The notes: generated by a model from the letters alone, not told the origin. DNA of 49,015 nt from Terriglobales bacterium (GCA_030038475.1 JASHOU010000078.1:1-49015); one strand, 5' to 3'; numbered from the stretch's first letter, positions 32,775-41,816 are shown. Program-made: numbers and translations.

Positions 32775-34496
32775 CTATTTGCCAGCCTTTGCGCGCTCAC
32801 GTTTTGCGTCTTCAGCGCGGCCAGTGTGGTCGTAGGCTTCGGCCAGGGCCTGATGAGCGGGAGCGAAGGCAGGAAGGCGTCCGGTGGCGATTTCCAGGTG
32901 CACAACCGCGGTTTTGTAATCGCCTGTCTTGACCAGGACGGCGCCAATCTCGTAGTGCCCCCAGGCGGAATCGGGTTGGAGTTCAATCGCCTTGTGCAGA
33001 TGCTTCACCGCTTCGGCGTATTGCCCTTTGTGGGCCAGCGCGACGCCAAGCGTGTACTGCGCGAGATAAATATTGGGATCAGCAGCGACGACGGGTTCGA
33101 GGGCGGCAATGGCGCGGTCGGGCTTCGAGGAATCAAGAGCGATTGCCGCAAGGACTTTGTTGGCGACTGCGATTTTGTCTTTGGGATCGGTTCCCGCAAC
33201 GGCAGCTGCAGTGGGAGCCGATTTTTGCAGACCGGCGTAGCCGAGCGACGCCAGCTTCTGCATCTCTGACGAGCTCAACTCCGCGGACTTGTTGGCTTCG
33301 CCGCTGAAGCGTCGGTCGAAGGCATCGAGCTGCGCGGCGATGGTGTCGAGCGTGCCCTTGGAACTCTGGGCCAGGTTGTGAGCGGCGGCGGGGTCGGCGG
33401 TCAAATCGTAGAGTTCGGGCTTGGGATCGCGAATGTAGAGGTACTTGCTCGCGCGCCAGGATTCGAGCGGGCTCCAGCCGAAGCCGCGCTGCGGCAGATC
33501 GCTGCGTGAATATACGGGCTTCTCGCCACCGCTGCCGTTGGCGATTCGCAGGAGCGATTCGCCGAGCATTTGCGGTGGCACGGGGATTGCGGCCAGTTCC
33601 AGCAGCGTAGGAGCGATATCGACGAGCCGGACTTTGGCGGTGACTCGTGTCGTTGCCGGTTTTGTAGCAACCCGGGTTTGAGGCAGTTTCATGAGCAATG
33701 GAACGTGAATTGTCTCGTCGTAGAGAAAAATGCCGCTCGTGCCTTCACCGTGATCACGGAGGCCTTCACCATGATCGGCAGCGACGATCAAGGCGGTGGG
33801 TTCGATGTTGCGCTGGAGCAAGGTGTTAATTATTTTGCCGACGGCGGAATCCGCCGCGGTAATGGCGGAGTTGTAGGAAGCGGTCGTTGCGCGCCCGGCG
33901 CTGATCTGAACCCACAGAAAAAATGGGGATTGTCCTTGGGCGTTGTGATCTAGCCAGGCGATGACGCGCGTGGCAACCTGGTCGGCTCGGCGCTCAGTTA
34001 CGGGAGGACGCGCATCGCCGGGGATGGCTGGAAGAAAGCCGGCATCGTAAGACTGGAAGCCGCGATCGAAGCCTTGCGCCGGGCCGTTGCTGGGATCGAG
34101 ATCGATGGAGCTGACAAAAGCGCCAGTGCGATAGCCTTGCGATTTGAGCAGATCGGGCAGGTAAGGCAGGGACGTCGGCAGCGCGCCGCCAATCTCGCTC
34201 ATGCCGGTCGATTGCGGGTAGCTTCCGGTGAGGATGGTGGCATGAGAGACCACCGTAGTTGGCGACTGAGCGTAGGCGTGTTCAAAAACGATGCCTTCTT
34301 TGGCCAGACGGTCGAGGTTCGGCGTAAGCGTACCTTTGGCGCCGAGAAATCCCATGCGGTCGGCGCGGGCGGAGTCGATGGTAATCAACACAAGGTTGGG
34401 CTTCGAGGCGGACGCAGCGAAAGAAACAGAAAGAAATAGCAGAACCAGGCCAAGGAAGGCTTGTCGTAGCATTTTTCGTGTCATATTTCGCAACAT
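32775..34496 (-). CDS. Sulfatase-fold (alkaline phosphatase superfamily) protein with TPR tail
   Basis: The 573-residue exported protein has a signal peptide (MLRNMTRKMLRQAFLGL..., end ASA) and a sulfatase-type N-terminal domain (NLVLITIDSARADRMG with metal ligand D41; VAADHGEGLRDHGEGT). The formylglycine motif C-x-P-x-R is replaced by TTVVSHATILTG, so Thr81 stands at the nucleophile position. The C-terminus (about 430-570) has 3-4 TPRs (AQYTLGVALAHKGQYAEAVK). This suggests a phosphatase or phosphodiesterase rather than sulfatase activity. ATG 34496 is chosen; ATG 34484 is possible. Confidence 0.82.
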   Translation of the reverse strand: MLRNMTRKMLRQAFLGLVLLFLSVSFAASASKPNLVLITIDSARADRMGFLGAKGTLTPNLDRLAKEGIVFEHAYAQSPTTVVSHATILTGSYPQSTGMSEIGGALPTSLPYLPDLLKSQGYRTGAFVSSIDLDPSNGPAQGFDRGFQSYDAGFLPAIPGDARPPVTERRADQVATRVIAWLDHNAQGQSPFFLWVQISAGRATTASYNSAITAADSAVGKIINTLLQRNIEPTALIVAADHGEGLRDHGEGTSGIFLYDETIHVPLLMKLPQTRVATKPATTRVTAKVRLVDIAPTLLELAAIPVPPQMLGESLLRIANGSGGEKPVYSRSDLPQRGFGWSPLESWRASKYLYIRDPKPELYDLTADPAAAHNLAQSSKGTLDTIAAQLDAFDRRFSGEANKSAELSSSEMQKLASLGYAGLQKSAPTAAAVAGTDPKDKIAVANKVLAAIALDSSKPDRAIAALEPVVAADPNIYLAQYTLGVALAHKGQYAEAVKHLHKAIELQPDSAWGHYEIGAVLVKTGDYKTAVVHLEIATGRLPAFAPAHQALAEAYDHTGRAEDAKRERAKAGK

Positions 34497-34584
34497 GGAA
34501 ATTAGTGTAAAGGCTGCGGGTGAATCGGCAAAACTCGCGCCCAAACCGAAGTTTTCGCGTAATTTCTTCTATTGACGATCAGTC

Positions 34585-34612
34585 TTGACGTTCGCCGCGC
34601 GCCTTGTACAAT
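34585..34612 (+). promoter_or_regulatory. Candidate promoter of the phosphodiesterase operon
   Basis: TTGACG (34585-34590) and TACAAT (34607-34612) are 16 nt apart, in the divergent region between the sulfatase-fold gene and the + strand operon. It implies a leader of about 120 nt. Confidence 0.55.
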
Positions 34613-34741
34613 TTATATACCTGCTACTCGGGAACTCCTCTAGTGGTGATGTGGCGATGACTGCGCATCGTTAACCACAAGCGCGATGCCGCCTCGTGAA
34701 GCTGGATATTGGCAGATCGTATATCTTCAGACCATATTTCA

Positions 34742-36736
34742 ATGCTAGCGTATTGTAGAAAACGGCTTCGTCTGCTGTGCATGCTGGGATTGTGCGCGGC
34801 GGGATTGATCCTGTTTGTTTCGTGCGAACGGGCTCGGGGCGGCACATTTGCGTCGAGAAAGATGATCATTCTAGGCGTCGACGGCCTCGACCCGGACTTG
34901 CTGGCGAAGTTCATGGCGGATGGCAAGATGCCGAACTTCGCGAAACTGGAAGCGAAGGGTTCGTTCCGTCGTTTGACGACCAGTATTCCGCCGCAGAGTC
35001 CGGTGGCGTGGTCGAATGTGATCACGGGCATGAATGCCGGGGGTCACGGAATCTTCGATTTCATCCATCGGGATCCAAAGACATTTCAGCTGTACTTTTC
35101 CACCTCGCGGGTGGAGGGTCCGAAGCACACTCTTACGCTCGGCAACTGGGTAGTTCCGCTCGGCAGCGGTACGGCGGAACAGTTACGGTATGGCAAGGCT
35201 TTTTGGGAGATTCTGGACGAGCACGGCGTGCCGAATTATGTTTACCGGATGCCGGCCAACTTTCCTCCGATTACGGCCAAGGGGGAAAGCCTCTCTGGCA
35301 TGGGCACGCCCGATCTGCGCGGCACCTATGGCACATTCACTTTTTACACCGATGACCCGACAGCCGCGGTGGGCGCGGTTGAGGGCGGAGAAGTCGTACA
35401 GGTTGAGGTGAAGAACAATCGGGTTGCAACGAATCTGATTGGACCCGACAACACGTTCCGTAAGAATGCGGCGCCGGCGACGGAGCCGTTTACTGTGGAT
35501 GTAGATCCGCTCGAGCCGGTGGCTCGCGTTGACGTCGAGGACCATCAGTTCGTTTTGAAAGAAGGGGAGTGGAGCGGATGGATTCCGGTGGAATTCGAGC
35601 TGATGCCGGTTATCGGAAACGTGAAAGGCATTTGCCGGTTTTATCTCAAACAGGCGCATCCGCGTTTTCAACTTTATGTGTCGCCGATCAATATCGATCC
35701 GAAAAACCCCGCTCTGCCAATTTCGACTCCGACGAGTTATTCGCGCGACTTAGCGAAAGAGATTGGGGAGTTCCATACGCAAGGGATTGCCGAAGACACG
35801 AAGGCGCTCACCGACGGCGTGCTCGACGATAAGGAATTTCTGGAACAGTCGCATACGGTGTTGGCTGAGCATCGGCGCGCGTTCGACGTAGAGTTTCCGA
35901 AATTTCACGAAGGCTTGTTCTTCTTCTATTTTTCAAGCCTGGATTTGAATGCGCACATGATGTGGCGTCTGACCGATCCGCAGAGTCCGGCCTACGATGC
36001 GGCGCTTGCGGCGCAGAACGGCGGGGCACTGGAAGAATTCTACGAGCAGATCGATCAGGTCTTGGGGGAAGTGCTGACGAAGATCGACAATAACACAACG
36101 TTGCTTGTGCTTTCGGACCACGGATTTGCGCCGTACCGGCACTCGTTCAACCTAAATACCTGGTTGCTGAACAATGGATACATCACGCGTAAAGCGGGTG
36201 CCAATGGAGATTCGAGCGAGCCCTTCGCCGACGTGGATTGGAGCCGCACCCGTACTTACGGTTTGGGATTGAACGGATTGTACCTGAACATTCGCGGGCG
36301 CGAACGGGAAGGAATTGTCGAACCGGGTGCTCAGGCCGACGCGCTGCTTCAGGAAATCCGCGAAAAGCTTCTGGCGGTTCGCGACCCTAAGGATGGTTCG
36401 CAGGTGATTACGCGAATCGATTTTGCCAGCGAAGTATATCAAGGACCTTATGCGCATTCGGGGCCGGACGCGCTGGTCGGCTATAACCGCGGTTACCGCG
36501 CGGGCTGGAAGACGATTTTGGGAGCATTTCCGCCGGAGGTGCTGGAGGATAATACGAATGCGTGGAGTGGCGATCATTGCATGGATTACACAAAGGTTCC
36601 GGGCGTGCTGCTGAGCAATCGCAAGATTGAGGCGCAGACTCCGGCGCTGACCGACATTGCTCCGACCATTCTCGCGGAATTCGGAATCGCCAAGACGACG
36701 GATATGAAGGGGCATTCGTTATTCCAGGCACGCTAG
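34742..36736 (+). CDS. Type I phosphodiesterase/nucleotide pyrophosphatase-like enzyme 1
   Basis: The 664-residue exported protein has an N-terminal membrane or lipoprotein signal (CAAGLILFVSC, Cys28 with weak lipobox). The alkaline-phosphatase-superfamily core has metal site ILGVDGLDPDLL (D47), nucleophile region PPQSPVAWSNVITGMNAGGH (Ser86 in place of the usual Thr), and LSDHGFAPYRHSFNLN plus WSGDHCMDYTKVPGVLLSN for the second metal. TTG 34709 is an alternative start. It is paralogous to the enzyme at 37850 and separated from it by two small genes in one operon. Substrate unknown; phosphate esters of lipids or cell-surface glycans are possible (inference). Confidence 0.85.
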   Translation: MLAYCRKRLRLLCMLGLCAAGLILFVSCERARGGTFASRKMIILGVDGLDPDLLAKFMADGKMPNFAKLEAKGSFRRLTTSIPPQSPVAWSNVITGMNAGGHGIFDFIHRDPKTFQLYFSTSRVEGPKHTLTLGNWVVPLGSGTAEQLRYGKAFWEILDEHGVPNYVYRMPANFPPITAKGESLSGMGTPDLRGTYGTFTFYTDDPTAAVGAVEGGEVVQVEVKNNRVATNLIGPDNTFRKNAAPATEPFTVDVDPLEPVARVDVEDHQFVLKEGEWSGWIPVEFELMPVIGNVKGICRFYLKQAHPRFQLYVSPINIDPKNPALPISTPTSYSRDLAKEIGEFHTQGIAEDTKALTDGVLDDKEFLEQSHTVLAEHRRAFDVEFPKFHEGLFFFYFSSLDLNAHMMWRLTDPQSPAYDAALAAQNGGALEEFYEQIDQVLGEVLTKIDNNTTLLVLSDHGFAPYRHSFNLNTWLLNNGYITRKAGANGDSSEPFADVDWSRTRTYGLGLNGLYLNIRGREREGIVEPGAQADALLQEIREKLLAVRDPKDGSQVITRIDFASEVYQGPYAHSGPDALVGYNRGYRAGWKTILGAFPPEVLEDNTNAWSGDHCMDYTKVPGVLLSNRKIEAQTPALTDIAPTILAEFGIAKTTDMKGHSLFQAR

Positions 36737-36796
36737 GCCGGAGATTAGCGACGGTGGGTGAATGGTAGCGGCCGCAAATGGAAACAGGGAGCAATC

Positions 36797-37000
36797 ATGT
36801 TTGGTTCACACAAAGTAAAGATTGAGGGCGAGCTGCTGGAGCGAGTCAAGCAGTGCTCCGACGCTGCGGGATACGAATCGATCGACGAATTCGTGATCCA
36901 CATGCTGGAAAAAGAGACAAAGAAGATCCTGCCGGACGAGAGCAGCACCTCGAAAGAAGAGATTCAGAAGCGGCTGCGCGGTTTGGGGTACATCGAATAG
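36797..37000 (+). CDS. Small ribbon-helix-helix-like protein
   Basis: The 67-residue protein begins MFGSHKVKIEGELLERVKQC, with a short strand, helix, turn and second helix (YESIDEFVIHMLEKETKK), resembling CopG/Arc proteins. The start is ATG 36797, with AGGGAG 6 nt upstream; an in-frame ATG at 36758 lacks a site. It lies 60 nt after the first phosphodiesterase and 22 nt before the membrane protein. It could regulate the operon or be a subunit of the complex (inference). Confidence 0.7.
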   Translation: MFGSHKVKIEGELLERVKQCSDAAGYESIDEFVIHMLEKETKKILPDESSTSKEEIQKRLRGLGYIE

Positions 37001-37022
37001 CTTGATCGCAATCTTCAATGTA

Positions 37023-37853
37023 ATGACCGATCAGGCGGCCGCAAAAGCCGCGGCAGTCGGGTCATTTCAGTCGTCTCTGTCTTTGGCTTTATCGTTACTT
37101 ACGAATCCGTTAGCAATTGTTGTCATGCTGTCACTGGCGGTTGGATTGCTCATGGTGGTCTTGTTCGGTTACACGTCGGATCAGAAAGCCATCGGCATTG
37201 CCAAGGATCAACTGAAGGCGCATCTGCTGGCGGTGCGTTTATATCGCGATCAGATTCCGGTGGTGATGGGCTCTTACGGAAAGATATTGCGCGGCACGGG
37301 ACGATATTTGAAACTCGCGTTCAAGCCGCTGCTGTATGTCGTTATTCCGATTACATTACTGATCGTGGAGGTCGATCGTTATCTGGGCGCAACGCCGATT
37401 CCCGCAAATACGCCGTTTCTTCTGACCGCGCATATTTCAGGCAGTGATGCGAACGACGCTACTCTGCAACTTCCGGCCGAGATTACGATGACTGCGCCTC
37501 CGGTGCACATTGTGGCAGACAATGAAATTGTTTGGCGCCTGCTGGGAACAAAAGAGGGAAAATATGAAGTGAAAGTCGCGGCCGGCGGCCAGATTGCCGA
37601 AAAGACTGTGTGCGTTGGAAGCGATCTGCCGCGCATCTCGACCGTCCGCATGAGAGGCCACTTCTGGCAGCGTGTGTTTACGTCGGCGGAGCCGGCGCTG
37701 ACGGAGAATAGTCCGATCGAATCGATCTCGATCAACTATCCGGATCGCGATATCGCAATCACGGGCTACGGCATGAACTGGATATGGCTGTTCTTCATTC
37801 TGTCGATGGTAGCCGGATTTATTTTCAAGGAATTGTTGGGGATCAAGATATGA
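37023..37853 (+). CDS. Membrane protein resembling the EMC3/TMCO1/YidC group
   Basis: The 276-residue protein has hydrophobic segments near residues 27-50, 98-118 and 250-270. Between the first two lies a cytoplasmic, charged amphipathic stretch (TSDQKAIGIAKDQLKAHLLA, VRLYRDQIPVVM) that recalls the TM1-coiled-coil-TM2 layout of EMC3/TMCO1/DUF106 proteins. Residues about 120-245 form a periplasmic beta domain. The remote homology is inference from pattern. TTG 37002 would be an alternative start. Its stop overlaps the next gene in ATGA. Confidence 0.65.
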   Translation: MTDQAAAKAAAVGSFQSSLSLALSLLTNPLAIVVMLSLAVGLLMVVLFGYTSDQKAIGIAKDQLKAHLLAVRLYRDQIPVVMGSYGKILRGTGRYLKLAFKPLLYVVIPITLLIVEVDRYLGATPIPANTPFLLTAHISGSDANDATLQLPAEITMTAPPVHIVADNEIVWRLLGTKEGKYEVKVAAGGQIAEKTVCVGSDLPRISTVRMRGHFWQRVFTSAEPALTENSPIESISINYPDRDIAITGYGMNWIWLFFILSMVAGFIFKELLGIKI

Positions 37854-40060
37854 AGCAGAGACTGTGTGAGGCGGACGCGCTCGCGCGTGCGGCGGCGATC
37901 AAATCGCGGAGTGATCGCCCGTTGCCTCATTGTGAACGCCGACTTTTCGCAGGCGCGGGCGCCCGCTCCACACGGCTCGTGCTGATTGCGCTGATTTTCA
38001 TGCCCACGCTAGCTCACGCCTACGCCGGGCCGGGAGCGGGATTCGCGGTGCTGTCGTCGTTCTGGGCGATCTTTGTTGCGTTCCTTTATTCGTTCTACGC
38101 GCTGATGACGTGGCCATTTCGCCAGCTATTTCGCTTTCTGCGGCGGCGCAACGCTTACGGCAAGGCGACGTTTGAGCGCGCGGTGGTTCTGGGATTCGAT
38201 GGGATGGATCCGGAACTGGCCGAGCGTTTCATGAACGAAGGCAGGCTGCCGAACCTGGCGAAGCTGCGTGCTAAAGGAACATTCAGCAAACTGCGCACGA
38301 CATTTCCGGCGATTTCTCCGGTGGCATGGTCGACGTTCATGACAGGAGTGAATCCGGGCAAGCACAACATCTACGATTTTTTGGCGCGCGATACCAACAG
38401 TTATCTGCCGTTTCTTTCGTCGGCTGAAATCAAGGGACCGAAGCGGCATATCAAGATCGGCAAATATTCCATTCCATTCGGAAGAACCGAAATCAAAGCG
38501 ATGCGCAAGGGCACGCCGTTCTGGCATTGGCTCGGCAACGCGGGAATTTTCAGTTCGGTGATTCGCGTTCCGGTCACGTTTCCGCCGGAGAAATTTCAGG
38601 GCGTGTTGCTGTCGGGAATGTGCGTTCCCGATCTGAAGGGCAGCCAGGGTACGTTTTGCCTGTGCACAACGCGCGCTTCGAATGACAAGTTCCGCGAAGG
38701 CGGCGTGCGCGTGCCGATAGACCGTGTGAACGGTGTCTGCCGGTCGTATGTTCCGGGGCCGGACAATCCGGTCAAGGAGAATGCCGGTGAAGTACGCATG
38801 GATTTCGAAGTCAAACCCGAAGGCGCGAAGCAAGCACGCTTCACCGTGGGATCAGAGAAATTCACGCTGAAAGTCGGAGAGTATTCGGGATGGATCACGG
38901 TCGAATTCAAGGCCGGCATGGGATTTACGGCGCATGGAATCTGCCGGTTCTATCTCAAGGAACTTTCGCCCGAGGTTGAAGTCTATGTGACGCCCGTGAA
39001 CATCGATCCCGGACATCCCGATCTGCCGATCTCGCACCCGGTGACTTACTCGATTTATCTGGCAAAACTTTTTGGGCCGTATGCAACGCTGGGATTGGCG
39101 GAAGATACGTGGGCGCTGAATGAGCACGTGCTCGACGACGATGCGTTTCTCGCGCAGGCTTATGGCAATCATGAAGATCGCGAGCGCATGCTGTTTGACG
39201 CGCTGGAGAAAACCAAACAGGGTTTATGCGCGTGTGTTTTCGATACGACCGACCGCGTGCAGCACATGTTCTGGCGATATCTGGAAGAGGATCATCCTGC
39301 GGCGCGCGAGGTGCCGAGGAGCGAACGGCGCGATGTGATTCAGGATTTATATCAGCGCATGGATTGGCTGATCGGGCGCGTGATGGAGAGAATCGACGAC
39401 GACACCCTACTGATGATTATCTCCGATCATGGATTCAAGTCGTTTGCTCGATGCTTGAATCTGAATGCGTGGTTGCATCAGAACGGATATCTGGCGCTGA
39501 AAGACGGCAAGACGGAGAGTGGCGACTGGTTCGAAGATGTCGATTGGTCGCGCACGCGCGCGTACACCATGGGCCTCAACGGACTTTATTTGAATATCAA
39601 AGGACGGGAGAAGCAGGGGATTGTCGATCCGGCGGAAGCCGAGGCGTTGAAAAAAGAATTGCAAAAAAAGCTGAATGGGCTGACCGATCCGGCTTCTGGT
39701 GCCGTCGGTATCACGGGTGTATTCATTGCCGATAACGTCTATCGCGGACCCTATTCGGAAAATTCTCCGGATCTGATTGTCGGTTATGGCGCGGGTTATC
39801 GTGCGTCGTGGGATTCGGTGATGGGCAAGGTTACCGGGCTGGTGTTTGAAGACAACATCAAGGCATGGAGCGGCGACCACTGCATCGATCCGCGGCTAGT
39901 TCCGGGGGTGCTGTTTTCGAGTCACAAGTTTATTGAGGAAAAGCCTGCGATTGTCGATGTGGCGCCGACGGTGCTGAAACTGTTTGGCCTTACTCCGCCA
40001 GCGCATTTTGATGGCAAGGCGTGGACGCTGGCGGCGAAGGCGGCTGCGCCCCGGGGGTGA
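37850..40060 (+). CDS. Type I phosphodiesterase/nucleotide pyrophosphatase-like enzyme 2, membrane-anchored
   Basis: The 736-residue protein begins ATG 37850 in the stop of the preceding gene (ATGA). Hydrophobic segments at about 41-57 and 65-87 precede the catalytic part. The core is parallel to enzyme 1: VLGFDGMDPELAERFM (D117), FPAISPVAWSTFMTGVNPG (Ser156), ISDHGFKSFARCLNLNAW, and WSGDHCIDPRLVPGVLFSS. A conserved middle region PVNIDPGHPDLPISHPVTYS is shared with enzyme 1 (SPINIDPKNPALPISTPTSY). About 40 polar residues precede the first membrane segment, so a later start is possible. Confidence 0.85.
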   Translation: MKQRLCEADALARAAAIKSRSDRPLPHCERRLFAGAGARSTRLVLIALIFMPTLAHAYAGPGAGFAVLSSFWAIFVAFLYSFYALMTWPFRQLFRFLRRRNAYGKATFERAVVLGFDGMDPELAERFMNEGRLPNLAKLRAKGTFSKLRTTFPAISPVAWSTFMTGVNPGKHNIYDFLARDTNSYLPFLSSAEIKGPKRHIKIGKYSIPFGRTEIKAMRKGTPFWHWLGNAGIFSSVIRVPVTFPPEKFQGVLLSGMCVPDLKGSQGTFCLCTTRASNDKFREGGVRVPIDRVNGVCRSYVPGPDNPVKENAGEVRMDFEVKPEGAKQARFTVGSEKFTLKVGEYSGWITVEFKAGMGFTAHGICRFYLKELSPEVEVYVTPVNIDPGHPDLPISHPVTYSIYLAKLFGPYATLGLAEDTWALNEHVLDDDAFLAQAYGNHEDRERMLFDALEKTKQGLCACVFDTTDRVQHMFWRYLEEDHPAAREVPRSERRDVIQDLYQRMDWLIGRVMERIDDDTLLMIISDHGFKSFARCLNLNAWLHQNGYLALKDGKTESGDWFEDVDWSRTRAYTMGLNGLYLNIKGREKQGIVDPAEAEALKKELQKKLNGLTDPASGAVGITGVFIADNVYRGPYSENSPDLIVGYGAGYRASWDSVMGKVTGLVFEDNIKAWSGDHCIDPRLVPGVLFSSHKFIEEKPAIVDVAPTVLKLFGLTPPAHFDGKAWTLAAKAAAPRG

Positions 40061-40130
40061 GCGCGTCGAACGGAGCGCATCACAGCGGTAAGTGGCTGCA
40101 GCACCAGCAAACCAGAACCAGAGATTTGGC

Positions 40131-40763
40131 CTAGCGTTGGACGGGCGAGGACGCCTCTCGCTCCACTGGCGTTACTTGCTCTGCCGACACGCGTTGCTGC
40201 ACTGGTGACTTCGCAGTTCGCAGGCGCGAGGCTAGCCAAGCCGTCGTGGCTAACATTCCACACCATCCCAGGAAGTTAACGACGGCGGCGATTCGAGTGT
40301 CGTAGGGCAGAACGCCGAGGCTTGAAAAAATCGTGTTCCAATCGTGTTTGGCGAACTCGGGATCGCCCGTGGTGACAAGCGGCAATTCCATCGCGCGCGC
40401 ATCGGCCATGTAGGTTGCGGTGTACAGCCAGTTCTCAAAGAAGAAAAAAAGACAGAAGGCAAAGCCCGCAGCCTGGCGTTCGCGAAAGAAATAGACTGCG
40501 AGCAGGAACGGGACCATCCATTGCAGAATCGTCCCTCCCCAAAGACCGAGGGTTGGACCGAACCAGCTAAAAAGCGGATGTCCGCCTTCGTGGACAACGA
40601 GATTGGCGGAGTCGATGAAAAGAAATCCGCCATGCTTGTTGAAGGCATAGATGAGAAACCAAACATAGAACACAAGCCATGCGGCGACGGCTGGACGCGA
40701 CATCGGTTGCCAGGCTTCTCCTGCGCCGAACCATTCCAAAATTGAGTCGAGATAATCGCGCAT
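40131..40763 (-). CDS. Integral membrane protein with HEGGH motif
   Basis: The 210-residue protein has about five hydrophobic segments. The second includes NLVVHEGGHPLFSWFGP, which matches the H-E-x-x-H zinc motif of membrane metallopeptidases (M50-like). No second clear zinc ligand motif (such as NxxPxxxLDG) was recognised, though NFLGWCGML and KHDWNTIFSSLG are candidates. It may be a protease-like protein of unknown activity. ATG 40763 is chosen over TTG 40784. Confidence 0.6.
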   Translation of the reverse strand: MRDYLDSILEWFGAGEAWQPMSRPAVAAWLVFYVWFLIYAFNKHGGFLFIDSANLVVHEGGHPLFSWFGPTLGLWGGTILQWMVPFLLAVYFFRERQAAGFAFCLFFFFENWLYTATYMADARAMELPLVTTGDPEFAKHDWNTIFSSLGVLPYDTRIAAVVNFLGWCGMLATTAWLASRLRTAKSPVQQRVSAEQVTPVEREASSPVQR

Positions 40764-40904
40764 CACGAAACCAATTGTAGGCAACCTCGGCAGTTGCGGC
40801 GAGATTACGGCAGTGCGTAACTTTTTTGCGGCCTTCGAGCACGAGCATGGTTTTGTCGGGCCAAGTAGCGGAGAGCGAACGACTGAATCGAGAATTCCTG
40901 AAAT

Positions 40905-41633
40905 CTATTTCCCGAACATGGGATAGTGACTCGCGGCGCCCATCAGGAAGAGCAGGGGAAATGACATCCAGAAGTTCGCGCGCGAGGTAAGAAAAACCTG
41001 CCGCGAAAGGTATTTGGCGTTCTCTGGAATGGGTGTGCCATTCGCCGCGTTATCGGCGGTCCAGCGGATGATTTTCTTCTGCGCGCGCCAGATTACGCCC
41101 CAGACGTTCAGCATCATCACCCAACCCATGCCGCCGCCAATGCCGATGGCAAGAAGTTCGTTGCTCTCCCAGCCATGATCGTTGAGCCGCAGGAACAGAG
41201 CGGCAGCTGCGAGCACGATGACGATGTAAATCACCGTAAGCACGGGCGCCTTGTCGAGCGCACCTTCGCCGGGAATCAGGCAGGAATACATCAGGGCCCA
41301 AGCGACGGTCCAGATGACAAAGAAGCTGGCCATGGGAACGGCGGAGGTGAATCCGCCGTTTCTGGCGTCGACGGCTACGATTTTGCCCCAGTAGGCCAGG
41401 CCCATGAGTACAGTGAGCACTGAGGCCCAACGAAACCACCAGAGCGCGCGGGACATCAAGCTGGGCAGGACTTTGCCCTTGGTCGCTGCGTCAAGCTCCT
41501 TCATGAACGGAACGTTAACGAGATTAAAGAAATACAACAGTCCAAGCCAGGTAATGCCGCCAACAAAATGCAGCCAACGAAACAGCATTAACAGGTTGGT
41601 GTTGAAGTCGGAAGGGAAGTTGATTTCGATCAA
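40905..41633 (-). CDS. PuuD-like membrane protein (urate hydroxylase domain)
   Basis: The 242-residue protein has seven hydrophobic segments and the pattern FRWLHFVGGITWLGLLYFFN, ALWWFRWASVLTVLMG, MGWVMMLNVWGVIW and RANFWMSFPLLFLMGAASHY, which match the membrane domain of urate hydroxylase PuuD (PF06181). The typical C-terminal cytochrome c domain is missing. No other urate-pathway gene is near, so the substrate is uncertain. The start is TTG 41633 with GGAG 7 nt upstream. Confidence 0.75.
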   Translation of the reverse strand: MIEINFPSDFNTNLLMLFRWLHFVGGITWLGLLYFFNLVNVPFMKELDAATKGKVLPSLMSRALWWFRWASVLTVLMGLAYWGKIVAVDARNGGFTSAVPMASFFVIWTVAWALMYSCLIPGEGALDKAPVLTVIYIVIVLAAAALFLRLNDHGWESNELLAIGIGGGMGWVMMLNVWGVIWRAQKKIIRWTADNAANGTPIPENAKYLSRQVFLTSRANFWMSFPLLFLMGAASHYPMFGK

Positions 41634-41672
41634 GTGCAGGCTCCATTAAGCAGCGTCGTGTTGAAAGTGATG

Positions 41673-41701
41673 ATTGTAGATGGCCGGTTAGGAAATGAAA
41701 A
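41673..41701 (-). promoter_or_regulatory. Candidate promoter of the PuuD-like gene
   Basis: On the minus strand TTTTCA (41701-41696) and TACAAT (41678-41673) are 17 nt apart, about 40 nt upstream of the TTG start. Confidence 0.4.
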
Positions 41702-41787
41702 CAATCGATTCTATTTACGAAAGCCGGAAAAGGGCGTCTGGTGTGCCGAGCGCCGTGCCGCGCCTGAGAATATTGTTGGGCCGCAGG

Positions 41788-41816
41788 TTGAAAAGCGTGA
41801 GCCAAGGCCGTATTGT
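41788..41816 (+). promoter_or_regulatory. Candidate promoter of hfq
   Basis: TTGAAA (41788-41793) and TATTGT (41811-41816) have a 17-nt spacer, giving a leader of about 75 nt before hfq. Confidence 0.5.
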
